Origin: Streptomyces sp. NBC_00306
GTDB taxonomy: Bacteria > Actinomycetota > Actinomycetes > Streptomycetales > Streptomycetaceae
Assembly (NCBI RefSeq): GCF_036169555.1
Contig: NZ_CP108032.1
Location: 4,650,001-4,714,000 of the forward strand
Length of the DNA stretch: 64,000 bases
Direction of reading: 5' to 3'
Below the pieces are notes generated by a model. The model made no database searches, was not told the DNA's origin, and saw nothing but the letters and a program-made list of their open reading frames with translations. Positions 36,270-43,676 of this stretch are shown piece by piece. The position numbers and the translations under genes were made by a program. The number at the start of each line of letters is the position of its first letter. The first letter of the stretch is position 1.

Positions 36270-37198
36270 CCGAACTTCCCGAGAGGGACCTCCCGCCTGG
36301 TCGCCATCGCGTCCTGAAGGAGCACCTCATGAGCGAGATCGGCAACGAGAAGAGCGCGGCAACCGCACGGAAGGTGTGGCGCAGGCCGGCCTTCATGGGT
36401 CCGCTCCTCGCGGGCGCGGTCGCGGCGAGCATGGTGATCGCACTTGCCGTGTCGGGGCAGAGCAGCGGCGACAGCGACGGCGACGGCGCAGACAGGCCTC
36501 CGACGGAGGCGGCCGCGCTGCTGGAGGACATCGCTCTCGCCGCCGAGCACTCCGAACAACTCGGCGACATCCGCGACGACCAGTTCGTCTACATCGAGAG
36601 CCGGGTCGGCTATGTCAGGTACGTCATGGGCGAGAAGAGGCCGCACTTCGACCCCGTCCACAAGCGGGAGGTCTGGCTCTCGGTCGACGGCACGAGGCAA
36701 GGGCTGCTCCGTGAGGACAACGACAACGGCGAATCGCCTCTGGATGCCCAGCCTGCCGGCATCGAAAGAAATACCTCCTACCGCCATCTTCAGACCCTGC
36801 CCACCGACCCTGACGGCATGCTGAAGTGGCTGCACCGGGTGAGTGAGAACGGCAAGAGCGAGGACCAGAGCACGTTCACCCTCGTCGGCGACCTGCTGGG
36901 CGAGTCGCTGATGCCGCCCGACGTGAGCGCCGCTCTGTACCGGGCAGCCGCGAAGATTCCCGGTGTCGAGGTCGTGGAGGACACCGTGGACGCGGCGGGC
37001 CGGCGGGGTGTCGGTGTCGCCCGGGAGTCCGACGGAGTGCGCGAGGAGCTGATCTTCGACAAGAGGACCAAGGCGTACCTCGGCGAGCGGGGAGTCGCGG
37101 TGCGGGACACCGTGGCGGGACTGCGTAAGGGGGAAGTGGCAGGTACGAGGGCGATCATGAAGCGGGTGGTCGTCGACCGGGTCCGGCAGACGTCGTAG
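36266..37198 (+). CDS. CU044_5270 family membrane-anchored protein (sigma factor partner)
   Basis: A 310-residue protein of the CU044_5270 type found next to ECF sigma genes in actinomycetes. Seen: a short cytosolic N-terminal segment (ERDLPPGRHRVLKEHLMSEI), one membrane helix near residues 46-64 (MGPLLAGAVAASMVIALAV) and a long extracellular domain with conserved beta strands (RDDQFVYIESRVGY, EVWLSVDGTRQG). The layout is that of an anti-sigma factor or its sensor, but no zinc-binding HxxxCxxC is visible. ATG at 36266 follows AGGAGGGG and overlaps the sigma stop (ATGA). Confidence 0.8.
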   Translation: MTELPERDLPPGRHRVLKEHLMSEIGNEKSAATARKVWRRPAFMGPLLAGAVAASMVIALAVSGQSSGDSDGDGADRPPTEAAALLEDIALAAEHSEQLGDIRDDQFVYIESRVGYVRYVMGEKRPHFDPVHKREVWLSVDGTRQGLLREDNDNGESPLDAQPAGIERNTSYRHLQTLPTDPDGMLKWLHRVSENGKSEDQSTFTLVGDLLGESLMPPDVSAALYRAAAKIPGVEVVEDTVDAAGRRGVGVARESDGVREELIFDKRTKAYLGERGVAVRDTVAGLRKGEVAGTRAIMKRVVVDRVRQTS

Positions 37199-37280
37199 GG
37201 CGCACTGCGTCGACGGCCGGAGGGTCGGCGGCGCTGCGGCTCCGCAACCGGTGGCCACCGTCTCCGCCGGTGGAGCCGGG

Positions 37281-38210
37281 TCAGTCCGCCGAGATCGCGT
37301 CCAGCTGGGCGCGCAGGTGGACGTGCGAGTCCACGCCCCGCACATCGGTGCCGGGATCGCACTCGTAGAAGTAGACCAGCGACATCAGCTCCTCCGCCGG
37401 CGCGTCCGCCGGCGGAGGCAGCACCCGGTGGCGGCCCGAGCGCCAGCGGCCGTCCGTCCAGCGGGCCATCAGATCACCGATGTTGATCGTGAAGGCGTCC
37501 GGGGCGAAGGGCGCGTCCTCCCAGCCGGCCTCGTCGGTGAAGACCTGGAGACCGCCCCTGCCCTCCTGCCGGTCCAGCACGGTGACCGTGCCGAAGTCGG
37601 TGTGCGGGCCGATGCGGAACTGGCCCGGCCGCGGGTCTCCGATGCGGTCCCGGCTCGGGTACCAGTTGATGTTGAAGCCCCAGGTCGGGTGTCCCGTGTG
37701 CCGGGTGAAGAAGGACTCCGGCTCGCCGAGCGCGACCGCGAGGAGCTCCAGAAGACCGTCCGACAGGGCCCGCATCTGCCCCAGGTACGTCTCGACCAGG
37801 GCTTTGAGCCGGGGCACCTCACCGGGCCAGGTGTTGGGCAGGAACCACTCGGCGTCCACGGCCGCGTCGCCGGTCGGCTCGTCGGCCGCGAAGGACAGCG
37901 ACTCCTTGAGGTCCGGCGGTGTCTCGGTGCCCTCCGCATAGCCGTTGGCCTCCGCGCCCGGACCGAGCCAGCCCCGGCCGCCGACCCGTACCGCGTACGG
38001 CTCCTTCACGGTCCGCGGCAGCCGGAAGAACTCCCGCGCCACGTCCCGGATCTCCGCGCGCACCTCCGGGTCGACACCATGACCCGTGACGAGGAGGAAG
38101 CCGGCGCGGCGCAGCGCCTCGTCGGCGACCGCCGCGATGCCCGCGCGGTCCTCCGTGTCTCCGTAGTGCCAGTGGCGCAGATCGATGGTGGGAATCCCGC
38201 GTCCGGTCAC
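37281..38210 (-). CDS. 2-oxoglutarate/Fe(II)-dependent oxygenase (isopenicillin N synthase family)
   Basis: A 309-residue non-haem iron oxygenase. Seen: the DIOX_N region IPTIDLRHW at the start, HGV after strand 1, the iron triad His203-x-Asp205 (GPHTDFG) and His261 (SGRHRVLPP). The overall layout follows isopenicillin N synthase-like enzymes. The usual RxS motif for 2-oxoglutarate is not clear (RVLPP follows His261), so the cosubstrate is uncertain. GTG at 38210 follows GAGGA. It lies 10 nt after the upstream PLDc_N gene on the same strand. No biosynthetic gene cluster surrounds it. Confidence 0.88.
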   Translation of the reverse strand: MTGRGIPTIDLRHWHYGDTEDRAGIAAVADEALRRAGFLLVTGHGVDPEVRAEIRDVAREFFRLPRTVKEPYAVRVGGRGWLGPGAEANGYAEGTETPPDLKESLSFAADEPTGDAAVDAEWFLPNTWPGEVPRLKALVETYLGQMRALSDGLLELLAVALGEPESFFTRHTGHPTWGFNINWYPSRDRIGDPRPGQFRIGPHTDFGTVTVLDRQEGRGGLQVFTDEAGWEDAPFAPDAFTINIGDLMARWTDGRWRSGRHRVLPPPADAPAEELMSLVYFYECDPGTDVRGVDSHVHLRAQLDAISAD

Positions 38211-38220
38211 CGAAGTCCTC

Positions 38221-38613
38221 TCAGCGGTCGTCGTCCTCGCGCTCGCGGCGCCGCAGCTCCTCCGCGTCGGCGTCCTTCGCCGCCTGGGCCTCGTCCGCGT
38301 CCTTCGCCGCCCGTGCGTCCTTCTCGGCCTTCTCGTCCTTCAGGGACTTGAGGAAGTCGGGGTTGTCGTCCGGGGCGACCCACTGGGTGCGGCGGCGCTC
38401 GAACGGCGAGCCGCCGCCTCGCGCGCCCTTGCGGGGGCGGCCCGCGACCAGCCAGGCGACGGGGCCGAGCAGCACCTGTCCGAAGAGCAGCACGATGATC
38501 ACCCAGACGACCTTCGGCAGGTGCCGGACCTCCTTCTCGGGAGTGTTCAGGCAGTCGATGAAGGCGTAGATCCACAGGGCCAGGACCAGGAGGAAGGGCA
38601 GATACCTGAGCAT
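38221..38613 (-). CDS. PLD nuclease N-terminal domain membrane protein
   Basis: A 130-residue protein with two N-terminal helices (residues 2-19 and 35-58) and the PLDc_N signature DCLNTPEKEVRHLPKVVWVIIVLLFGQVLLGPVAWLVAGRP. The rest is a highly charged Ala/Asp/Lys tail that may form a coiled coil. Such proteins are widespread and small; they carry no phospholipase catalytic HKD domain. It is divergent from mqnL across 89 nt and probably in one transcript with the oxygenase gene downstream. Confidence 0.85.
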   Translation of the reverse strand: MLRYLPFLLVLALWIYAFIDCLNTPEKEVRHLPKVVWVIIVLLFGQVLLGPVAWLVAGRPRKGARGGGSPFERRRTQWVAPDDNPDFLKSLKDEKAEKDARAAKDADEAQAAKDADAEELRRREREDDDR

Positions 38614-38702
38614 GGTCGTACGGTCCCCCAGGAAGAGGCGGAAGGGCGCGGAACGGGCCCCGGTGACGCCGCCAGGGTAGCCCGTACCGGATACTGGAGC
38701 GC

Positions 38703-40154
38703 ATGGCTTACGACGATCTTCGCTCCCTGCTCAGGGCGCTGGAGCGCGAGGGTGACCTCAAGCGCATCAAGGCCGAGGTCGACCCGTATCTCGAGGTCGG
38801 CGAGATCGTCGACCGGGTGAACAAGGCCGGCGGCCCCGCCCTGCTCTTCGAGAACGTGCGCGGCTCCGCGATGCCCCTGGCGATGAATGTGTTCGGCACG
38901 GACCGCAGGCTGCTCAAGTCGCTTGGACTGAAGTCCTACTCCGAGATCAGCGACAAGATCGGCGGGCTGCTGAAGCCCGAGCTGCCGCACGGCTTCGTCG
39001 GGGTGCGCGAGGCGTTCGGCAGGCTCGGCACGATGGTGCACGTCCCGCCGAAGAAGGTGAAGGACGCCCCGGTGCAGGAGGTCGTCCTGCACGGCGACGA
39101 CGTCGACCTGGACCGGCTGCCGGCACTGTTCACCTGGCCCGAGGACGGCGGCTCCTTCTTCAACCTGGGGCTCACACACACCAAGGACCCGGAGTCGGGG
39201 GTGCGCAACCTCGGTCTCTACCGGCTCCAGCGCCACGACCGGAACACCATCGGCATGCACTGGCAGATCCACAAGGACAGCCGCAACCACTACCAGGTGG
39301 CGGCCCGGCGCGGGGAGCGGCTGCCGGTCGCGATCGCCTTCGGCTGCCCGCCCGCGGTCACCTACGCCTCCACTGCGCCGCTCCCGGGCGACATCGACGA
39401 GTACCTGTTCGCGGGCTTCGTCTCGGGCAAGCGGATCGAGATGGTCGACTGCAAGACCGTTCCGCTCCAGGTCCCGGCGCAGGCCGAGGTCGTGCTGGAG
39501 GGCTGGCTGGAGCCCGGGAAGACGCTTCCCGAGGGGCCGTTCGGCGACCACACGGGCTTCTACACGCCGCAGGAGCCGTTCCCGGCGCTCACCATCGACT
39601 GTGTGACCATGCGCAAGCGGCCGCTGCTCCAGTCCATCGTGGTGGGCCGTCCGCCGACCGAGGACGGTCCGCTGGGCCGGGCGACGGAGCGCTTCTTCCT
39701 GCCGCTGCTCAAGATCATCGTGCCGGACATCGTGGACTACCACCTCCCCGAGTCGGGCGGCTTCCACAACTGCGCGATCGTCTCGATCGACAAGAAGTAC
39801 CCGAAGCACGCGCAGAAGGTCATGCACGCCATCTGGGGCGCGCACATGATGTCGCTGACGAAGCTGATCGTGGTCGTCGACGCCGACTGCGACGTGCACG
39901 ATCTGCACGAGGTCTCCTGGCGCGCCCTCGGCAACACCGACTACGCCCGGGACCTGACCGTCGTCGAGGGGCCGGTGGACCATCTCGACCACGCCTCCTA
40001 CCAGCAGTTCTGGGGCGGCAAGGCGGGCATCGACGCGACGCGGAAGCTTCCCGAGGAGGGATACACCCGGGACGGCGGCTGGCCGGAGATGGTCGAGTCC
40101 GACCCGGAGACGGCGGCGAAGGTCGACCGCCGCTGGAAGGAGTACGGCCTGTGA
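38703..40154 (+). CDS. mqnL: UbiD-family menaquinone decarboxylase MqnL
   Basis: A 483-residue prFMN-dependent decarboxylase of the UbiD family. In the futalosine menaquinone route it removes the carboxyl group from the prenylated naphthoate. Seen: the family blocks YDDLRSLLRALEREGDLKRI, LQRHDRNTIGMHWQIHKDS with the cofactor-contact Asn/His, AEVVLEGWLEPGKTLPEGPFGDHTGFY with the catalytic Glu/Asp region, and GGKAGIDATRKLPEEGY. It heads the mqnL-X-mqnP run, followed by mqnM (UbiX, the prFMN maker). The stop overlaps the next GTG (GTGA). Confidence 0.94.
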   Translation: MAYDDLRSLLRALEREGDLKRIKAEVDPYLEVGEIVDRVNKAGGPALLFENVRGSAMPLAMNVFGTDRRLLKSLGLKSYSEISDKIGGLLKPELPHGFVGVREAFGRLGTMVHVPPKKVKDAPVQEVVLHGDDVDLDRLPALFTWPEDGGSFFNLGLTHTKDPESGVRNLGLYRLQRHDRNTIGMHWQIHKDSRNHYQVAARRGERLPVAIAFGCPPAVTYASTAPLPGDIDEYLFAGFVSGKRIEMVDCKTVPLQVPAQAEVVLEGWLEPGKTLPEGPFGDHTGFYTPQEPFPALTIDCVTMRKRPLLQSIVVGRPPTEDGPLGRATERFFLPLLKIIVPDIVDYHLPESGGFHNCAIVSIDKKYPKHAQKVMHAIWGAHMMSLTKLIVVVDADCDVHDLHEVSWRALGNTDYARDLTVVEGPVDHLDHASYQQFWGGKAGIDATRKLPEEGYTRDGGWPEMVESDPETAAKVDRRWKEYGL

Positions 40155-40627
40155 GCCCGATCGCCGTGGGCGGCCCCGCCCTGTTCCTCGGGGCCGACAC
40201 ACCGTGCGTCGCCCTGCTGCGCCCGGAGATCGACCCCACCCGGCCGGAGGTACGCGAGGCGGCCGAGCGCGCGGGCGTCACCCCCGAGGAGTTCGCCGGA
40301 CCGTCGGGCCTGTGGCAGCTGATCGCCGACCGTACGGACGGCGAGGGGCGGGAGGTCGCGCTGCCCGAGCTCGGCGACGCGGCGGCGGCCGCCTTCGCGG
40401 AGCGGCTGCTGGCCGCCCTGGACGACCCGGACGCGGAGTTCACCGAGACGCTGACGGTGGCGGGCCGCGAACTGCTGCGTCTGGACGGTCGCCCGGCCGG
40501 TGAGGGCTTCGCGTTCCTGGCGCGGCTCACCCCGCCGGAGTCGGCTCCGCTCGATGTGGAGATCGGCCCCACGTCCACGGCGGACCTGCGTGCCGAGCTC
40601 GAACTGTTCCGGAGGAACCTCGGATGA
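40151..40627 (+). CDS. Hypothetical protein embedded between mqnL and mqnP
   Basis: A 158-residue acidic protein of unknown function. It overlaps mqnL by 4 nt at its start (GTGA) and mqnP by 4 nt at its end (ATGA), so it is surely translated and coupled to both. Seen: an N-terminal hydrophobic segment (IAVGGPALFLGADTPCVALL) and an Ala/Glu-rich helical body; no catalytic motif. Its position suggests an accessory or stabilising role in late menaquinone steps, but that is inference only. Confidence 0.85.
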   Translation: MSPIAVGGPALFLGADTPCVALLRPEIDPTRPEVREAAERAGVTPEEFAGPSGLWQLIADRTDGEGREVALPELGDAAAAAFAERLLAALDDPDAEFTETLTVAGRELLRLDGRPAGEGFAFLARLTPPESAPLDVEIGPTSTADLRAELELFRRNLG

Positions 40628-41544
40628 TGACGACCGCCGACGGCGTGGCCCGTCCCGGCCCGGCGCCGCAGTCCGGACGCACCAAGGCGTTCCTGCGCCT
40701 GGTGATGATCGAGCACTCGGTCTTCGCGCTGCCGTTCGCCTACATCGCCGCGCTGACCGCGATGTTCGAGCTGGACAAGAACATCCACTGGGGCCGGCTG
40801 CTGCTCGTCACCGTCGCGATGGTGGGGCTGCGGACCTTCGCGATGGCGTGCAACCGCATCATCGACCGGGAGATCGACGCCCGGAACCCGCGCACGGCCT
40901 CCCGCGAACTGGTCACCGGAGCGGTGAGTGTGCGCTCCGCGTGGACCGGGGCGCTCGTCGCCGTCGTGGTCTTCCTGGGCGCCGCGGCCGCGCTGAACCC
41001 GCTGTGCCTGGCGCTCGCGCCCATCGCGGTGATTCCGATGGTGGTCTATCCGTACGGCAAGCGGTTCACCAACTTCCCGCACGCCATCCTCGGTCTCGCC
41101 CAGGCCATGGGCCCGGTCGGCGCCTGGATCGCGGTCACCGGGTCGTGGTCGTGGGACGCGGTGATCCTCGGACTCGCGGTCGGCATCTGGATCGGCGGCT
41201 TCGACCTGATCTTCGCCTGCCAGGACGTCCAGGCGGACCGGGCCCACGGCGTGAAGTCCGTCCCGGCCCGCTTCGGCATCCCGGCGGCGCTGTACGGCGC
41301 ACGCGGCTGCCACGTCGTGACGATGGCGCTCTTCGTCTGGTACGCGCTGGCGACGGACGCGGGCGTGTTCCTGTGGCTGGGCCTCGCGCTCGTGGCGGCG
41401 GCGTTCCTCTACGAGCACTCGATCGTGCGCCCGCACGACCTGTCCCGGCTGAACAGGGCGTTCTTCACCGTCAACGGCTTCATCGGCATTGCCCTGTTCG
41501 TGTGTGCGCTGCTCGATCTCCTGGTTCGCGGTCTGACCGTGTAG
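40624..41544 (+). CDS. mqnP: UbiA-family prenyltransferase MqnP
   Basis: A 306-residue membrane prenyltransferase that attaches the polyprenyl chain to dihydroxynaphthoate-type acid in the futalosine pathway. Seen: nine or so helices, the first Asp-rich motif with Asn77, Asp81 and Asp85 (NRIIDREID), and the second with Asp201 and Asp205 (QDVQADRAHGVKSVPARFG). ATG at 40624 overlaps the upstream stop. Together with MqnL and MqnM it gives the three late enzymes of the route. Confidence 0.95.
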   Translation: MMTTADGVARPGPAPQSGRTKAFLRLVMIEHSVFALPFAYIAALTAMFELDKNIHWGRLLLVTVAMVGLRTFAMACNRIIDREIDARNPRTASRELVTGAVSVRSAWTGALVAVVVFLGAAAALNPLCLALAPIAVIPMVVYPYGKRFTNFPHAILGLAQAMGPVGAWIAVTGSWSWDAVILGLAVGIWIGGFDLIFACQDVQADRAHGVKSVPARFGIPAALYGARGCHVVTMALFVWYALATDAGVFLWLGLALVAAAFLYEHSIVRPHDLSRLNRAFFTVNGFIGIALFVCALLDLLVRGLTV

Positions 41545-41580
41545 CTACGGTGCGCCTTGGTGCAGGGAACGGAGGCCGAC

Positions 41581-42144
41581 GTGACCATCTCGGAGAGCGA
41601 CCGCCTGCACGCGCAGCTCAGCCGGTTCGAGGACATGTTCCCCGGATACCGGACGGAGATTGTCGAGGGCAACATCGTGCTGAGTCCGGTCAAGCCGCAC
41701 CACGGCAAGACGATCAGGCAGCTGTGGAACGCGCTGGAGCCCCAGGTCCCGGAGGAGTGGGACTTCCTCAGCGATGTCGCCGTGCCCATGGACGACAGCA
41801 ACGAGTTCTGCCCCGACCTCGCCGTGATCCCCGCCGCCGAGGTGGCCAAGAACCTCAGCGCGTACTCTCCCGAACTCATCGAGATCGCGATCGAGGTGGT
41901 CTTGCCGAGCAGTGCGCGCAACGACTACGAGGTCAAGGACCGGGCCTACGCGCGGCGCGGTATTCCGCACTACCTGATCTTCGACCCGTACCGGCGGCAC
42001 TGCGTGACGCTGTGGAACCCGGGGCCCGACGGCTACCTCGGGCGGGACACGATCCCCTACGGGAAGCAGGTCACCGTGGCGAGCGGCATCGGGACGCTCT
42101 CGGTCGACACCGCCGCGCTGCCTGTGGACCCCTCGGCCGCCTGA
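41581..42144 (+). CDS. Uma2 family (DUF820) restriction-endonuclease-like protein
   Basis: A 187-residue protein of the Uma2/DUF820 family, PD-(D/E)xK nuclease fold. Seen: RTEIVEGNIVLSP near the N-terminus, PHHG, FCPDLAVIP (first acidic residue), IEIAIEVVLPSSARNDYEVKDRAYARRGIPHYLIFDP with the E-x-V and K positions of the fold. The family is abundant in cyanobacteria and actinomycetes with unknown function. GTG at 41581 follows GGAGG 5 nt upstream. It interrupts the mqnP-mqnM order but is probably carried on the same transcript. Confidence 0.88.
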   Translation: MTISESDRLHAQLSRFEDMFPGYRTEIVEGNIVLSPVKPHHGKTIRQLWNALEPQVPEEWDFLSDVAVPMDDSNEFCPDLAVIPAAEVAKNLSAYSPELIEIAIEVVLPSSARNDYEVKDRAYARRGIPHYLIFDPYRRHCVTLWNPGPDGYLGRDTIPYGKQVTVASGIGTLSVDTAALPVDPSAA

Positions 42145-42211
42145 CCCCGGCCGGGGAACGTCAGGCCACCGCGTTCGGTTCCGGGTCCGCGCCGCCGGAT
42201 AGGCTCACTGT

Positions 42212-42886
42212 GTGGAGCAAGGAGAAGTGAACGGCCGCCGGCCCTGGATCGTCGGAGTGTCCGGCGCGTCCGGGACCCCGTACGCCGCCGCCGTACTGCG
42301 TGGCCTGCTCGCCGCGGGCGAGAGTGTGGACCTGGTGGTCAGCCGGGCGTCGCGGCTGACGCTGCTCGACGAGACCGGCATCGCCTTCCGTGACGCGCAC
42401 TGGCGCGACGATCTGCGGGAGTGGCTGGCGCGCGGTGCCGACGGCAAGCCGGGCACCTTCACGGTGGACGTGGACGACGTCCGGCACTGGGCCGCCGGTG
42501 ATCTGGCCGCCGGGCCGTCCTCGGGGTCGTATCCCGTCAAGGGGATGCTGATCGTGCCGGCGTCGACGGCGTCGGTGGCCGGGGTGGCGCTCGGACTGTC
42601 GAAGGATCTGCTCCAGCGGGCGGCGAGCGTGACGCTCAAGGAGCGCCGGCCCCTGGTGGTCGCGGTCCGCGAGACCCCGCTCAACGGGCAGACGCTCAGG
42701 CATCTGGTGACGCTGGACGAGGCGGGCGCCGTGGTGCTGCCCGCCTCTCCTGCGTTCTACGCGGGGGCGACGCACATCCAGGACCTGGTGGACTTCGTCG
42801 CCGGGCGGGTGCTGGACGCGGCAGGGGTGCCGCACCGGCTCTACCGCCGCTGGGAAGGAGAGCTCGGTGGCTCTCGTGCGGATTAG
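42212..42886 (+). CDS. mqnM: UbiX-family flavin prenyltransferase MqnM
   Basis: A 224-residue UbiX-type enzyme that prenylates FMN to prFMN, the cofactor needed by MqnL. Seen: the opening IVGVSGASGTPYAAAVLRGL (FMN-binding), VPASTASVAGVALGLSKDLLQRAA, and KERRPLVVAVRETPLNGQTLRHL, all diagnostic. GTG 42212 lies 6 nt after TAGGCT, a possible -10, giving a leaderless transcript. GTG 42227 with AAGGAG just upstream is the alternative start. A UbiX beside its UbiD client is the expected arrangement. Confidence 0.92.
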   Translation: MEQGEVNGRRPWIVGVSGASGTPYAAAVLRGLLAAGESVDLVVSRASRLTLLDETGIAFRDAHWRDDLREWLARGADGKPGTFTVDVDDVRHWAAGDLAAGPSSGSYPVKGMLIVPASTASVAGVALGLSKDLLQRAASVTLKERRPLVVAVRETPLNGQTLRHLVTLDEAGAVVLPASPAFYAGATHIQDLVDFVAGRVLDAAGVPHRLYRRWEGELGGSRAD

Positions 42887-42907
42887 GGGGTGTCCGAAGA
42901 CTCCCCC

Positions 42908-43048
42908 TCAGGCCTTCCTGCCGGCCTTGCGCGCCTTGTCGGTGCGGCGGGCGGCCGCGGGGTGGTGGGCACGCGAGCGGTTGGCCAGCTCCTGAAGCTG
43001 TCGCATGTGGGCGTGGGCCATCTCGATCGTGTACACGGTGAAGCACAC
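42908..43048 (-). CDS. Small basic protein (about 42-46 residues)
   Basis: A short minus-strand frame with good third-position GC, ending in a lysine/arginine tail (RRTDKARKAGRKA) after a helical segment VYTIEMAHAHMRQLQELANR. The outer GTG is 43048, directly after AGGA; GTG 43036, with AGGAG 11 nt upstream, may be the real start. It is divergent from the Lrp gene and convergent with mqnM. It could be a small DNA- or ribosome-binding protein. I do not recognise a family with certainty. Confidence 0.5.
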   Translation of the reverse strand: MCFTVYTIEMAHAHMRQLQELANRSRAHHPAAARRTDKARKAGRKA

Positions 43049-43116
43049 TCCTGAAGGATCGTCGCTGATTTTTTGAAAGATTCGCAGGGCTACTGCCCCT
43101 GCATGCCTTAGATTCT

Positions 43117-43123
43117 ATACGTA
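43117..43123. promoter_or_regulatory. ATACGTA site upstream of the Lrp gene
   Basis: ATACGTA sits in an AT-rich stretch (43108-43140) between the small basic gene and the Lrp gene. The same 7-mer recurs at 43654-43660 before mqnE. In such GC-rich DNA two copies flanking one regulator suggest a shared binding site. Confidence 0.35.
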
Positions 43124-43162
43124 AACTCGCTGGATTGCTGAACAATGGAAGGCTCCAGGCAT

Positions 43163-43624
43163 ATGGACGCGGTGGACAGGCAGCTCATCCAGGCGCTGCG
43201 GGAGAACGGCAGAGCCTCGTACGCCGAGCTCGGACGGCTTGTGGGCCTCTCCGGGCCGAGCGTCACGGACCGCATCAACCGCCTCGAAGCGGCGGGTGTC
43301 ATCACCGGTTACCGCGCCACCGTCGACTCGGCCTCGCTCGGTCTCGGTGTCACCGCACTCATCGGCATCTCGCTCTCCGACGCCGCCGACCACGAGGACG
43401 TGGCCCGCCGGCTGAAGGACCTCGCCGAGATCGAGGACTGCTGGTTCATTGCGGGAGACGACTCGTACATGCTCAAGGTGAGGGCGAGCGACGTGGACGG
43501 TCTGGAGAAGACGATCCGCAGGCTGTCCGGCACCCGGGGCGTCTCGCGCACCCGTACCACCATCGTGCTGTCCACGAAGTGGGAGAACCGGGTCGGCGAC
43601 TTGCCCGAGGAGAGCTGGACGTAG
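43163..43624 (+). CDS. Lrp/AsnC family transcriptional regulator
   Basis: A 153-residue regulator. Seen: the N-terminal HTH (LIQALRENGRASYAELGRLVGLSGPSVTDRINRLEAAGVITG) and the C-terminal RAM/AsnC ligand-binding fold with LGVTALIGISLSDAADHEDV and EDCWFIAGDDSYMLKVR. Such proteins bind amino acids and form octamers. ATG 43163 is chosen because GGAAGG lies 10 nt upstream; an in-frame ATG at 43145 adds six residues. It lies directly before mqnE with a 52-nt gap, so it may regulate menaquinone synthesis; that is inference from context. Confidence 0.92.
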   Translation: MDAVDRQLIQALRENGRASYAELGRLVGLSGPSVTDRINRLEAAGVITGYRATVDSASLGLGVTALIGISLSDAADHEDVARRLKDLAEIEDCWFIAGDDSYMLKVRASDVDGLEKTIRRLSGTRGVSRTRTTIVLSTKWENRVGDLPEESWT

Positions 43625-43652
43625 TCTTGCTGGGTTGGTGGAGCCCGATTGG

Positions 43653-43662
43653 CATACGTATG
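43653..43662. promoter_or_regulatory. Palindrome CATACGTATG before mqnE
   Basis: A perfect 10-nt palindrome directly before the mqnE ribosome site GGGAGG (43663-43668). It shares ATACGTA with 43117-43123 and is a candidate Lrp-type or other regulator site. Confidence 0.4.
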
Positions 43663-43676
43663 GGAGGCCGTCGCAC

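Noticed and set aside
37281-38210. The IPNS-family oxygenase as part of a beta-lactam cluster
   Set aside because: No ACV synthetase, epimerase or transporter is nearby; neighbours are housekeeping genes.
38662-38695. A -35/-10 promoter (GGTGAC, GATACT) for mqnL
   Set aside because: The 22-nt spacer is too long for a normal sigma-70 type promoter.
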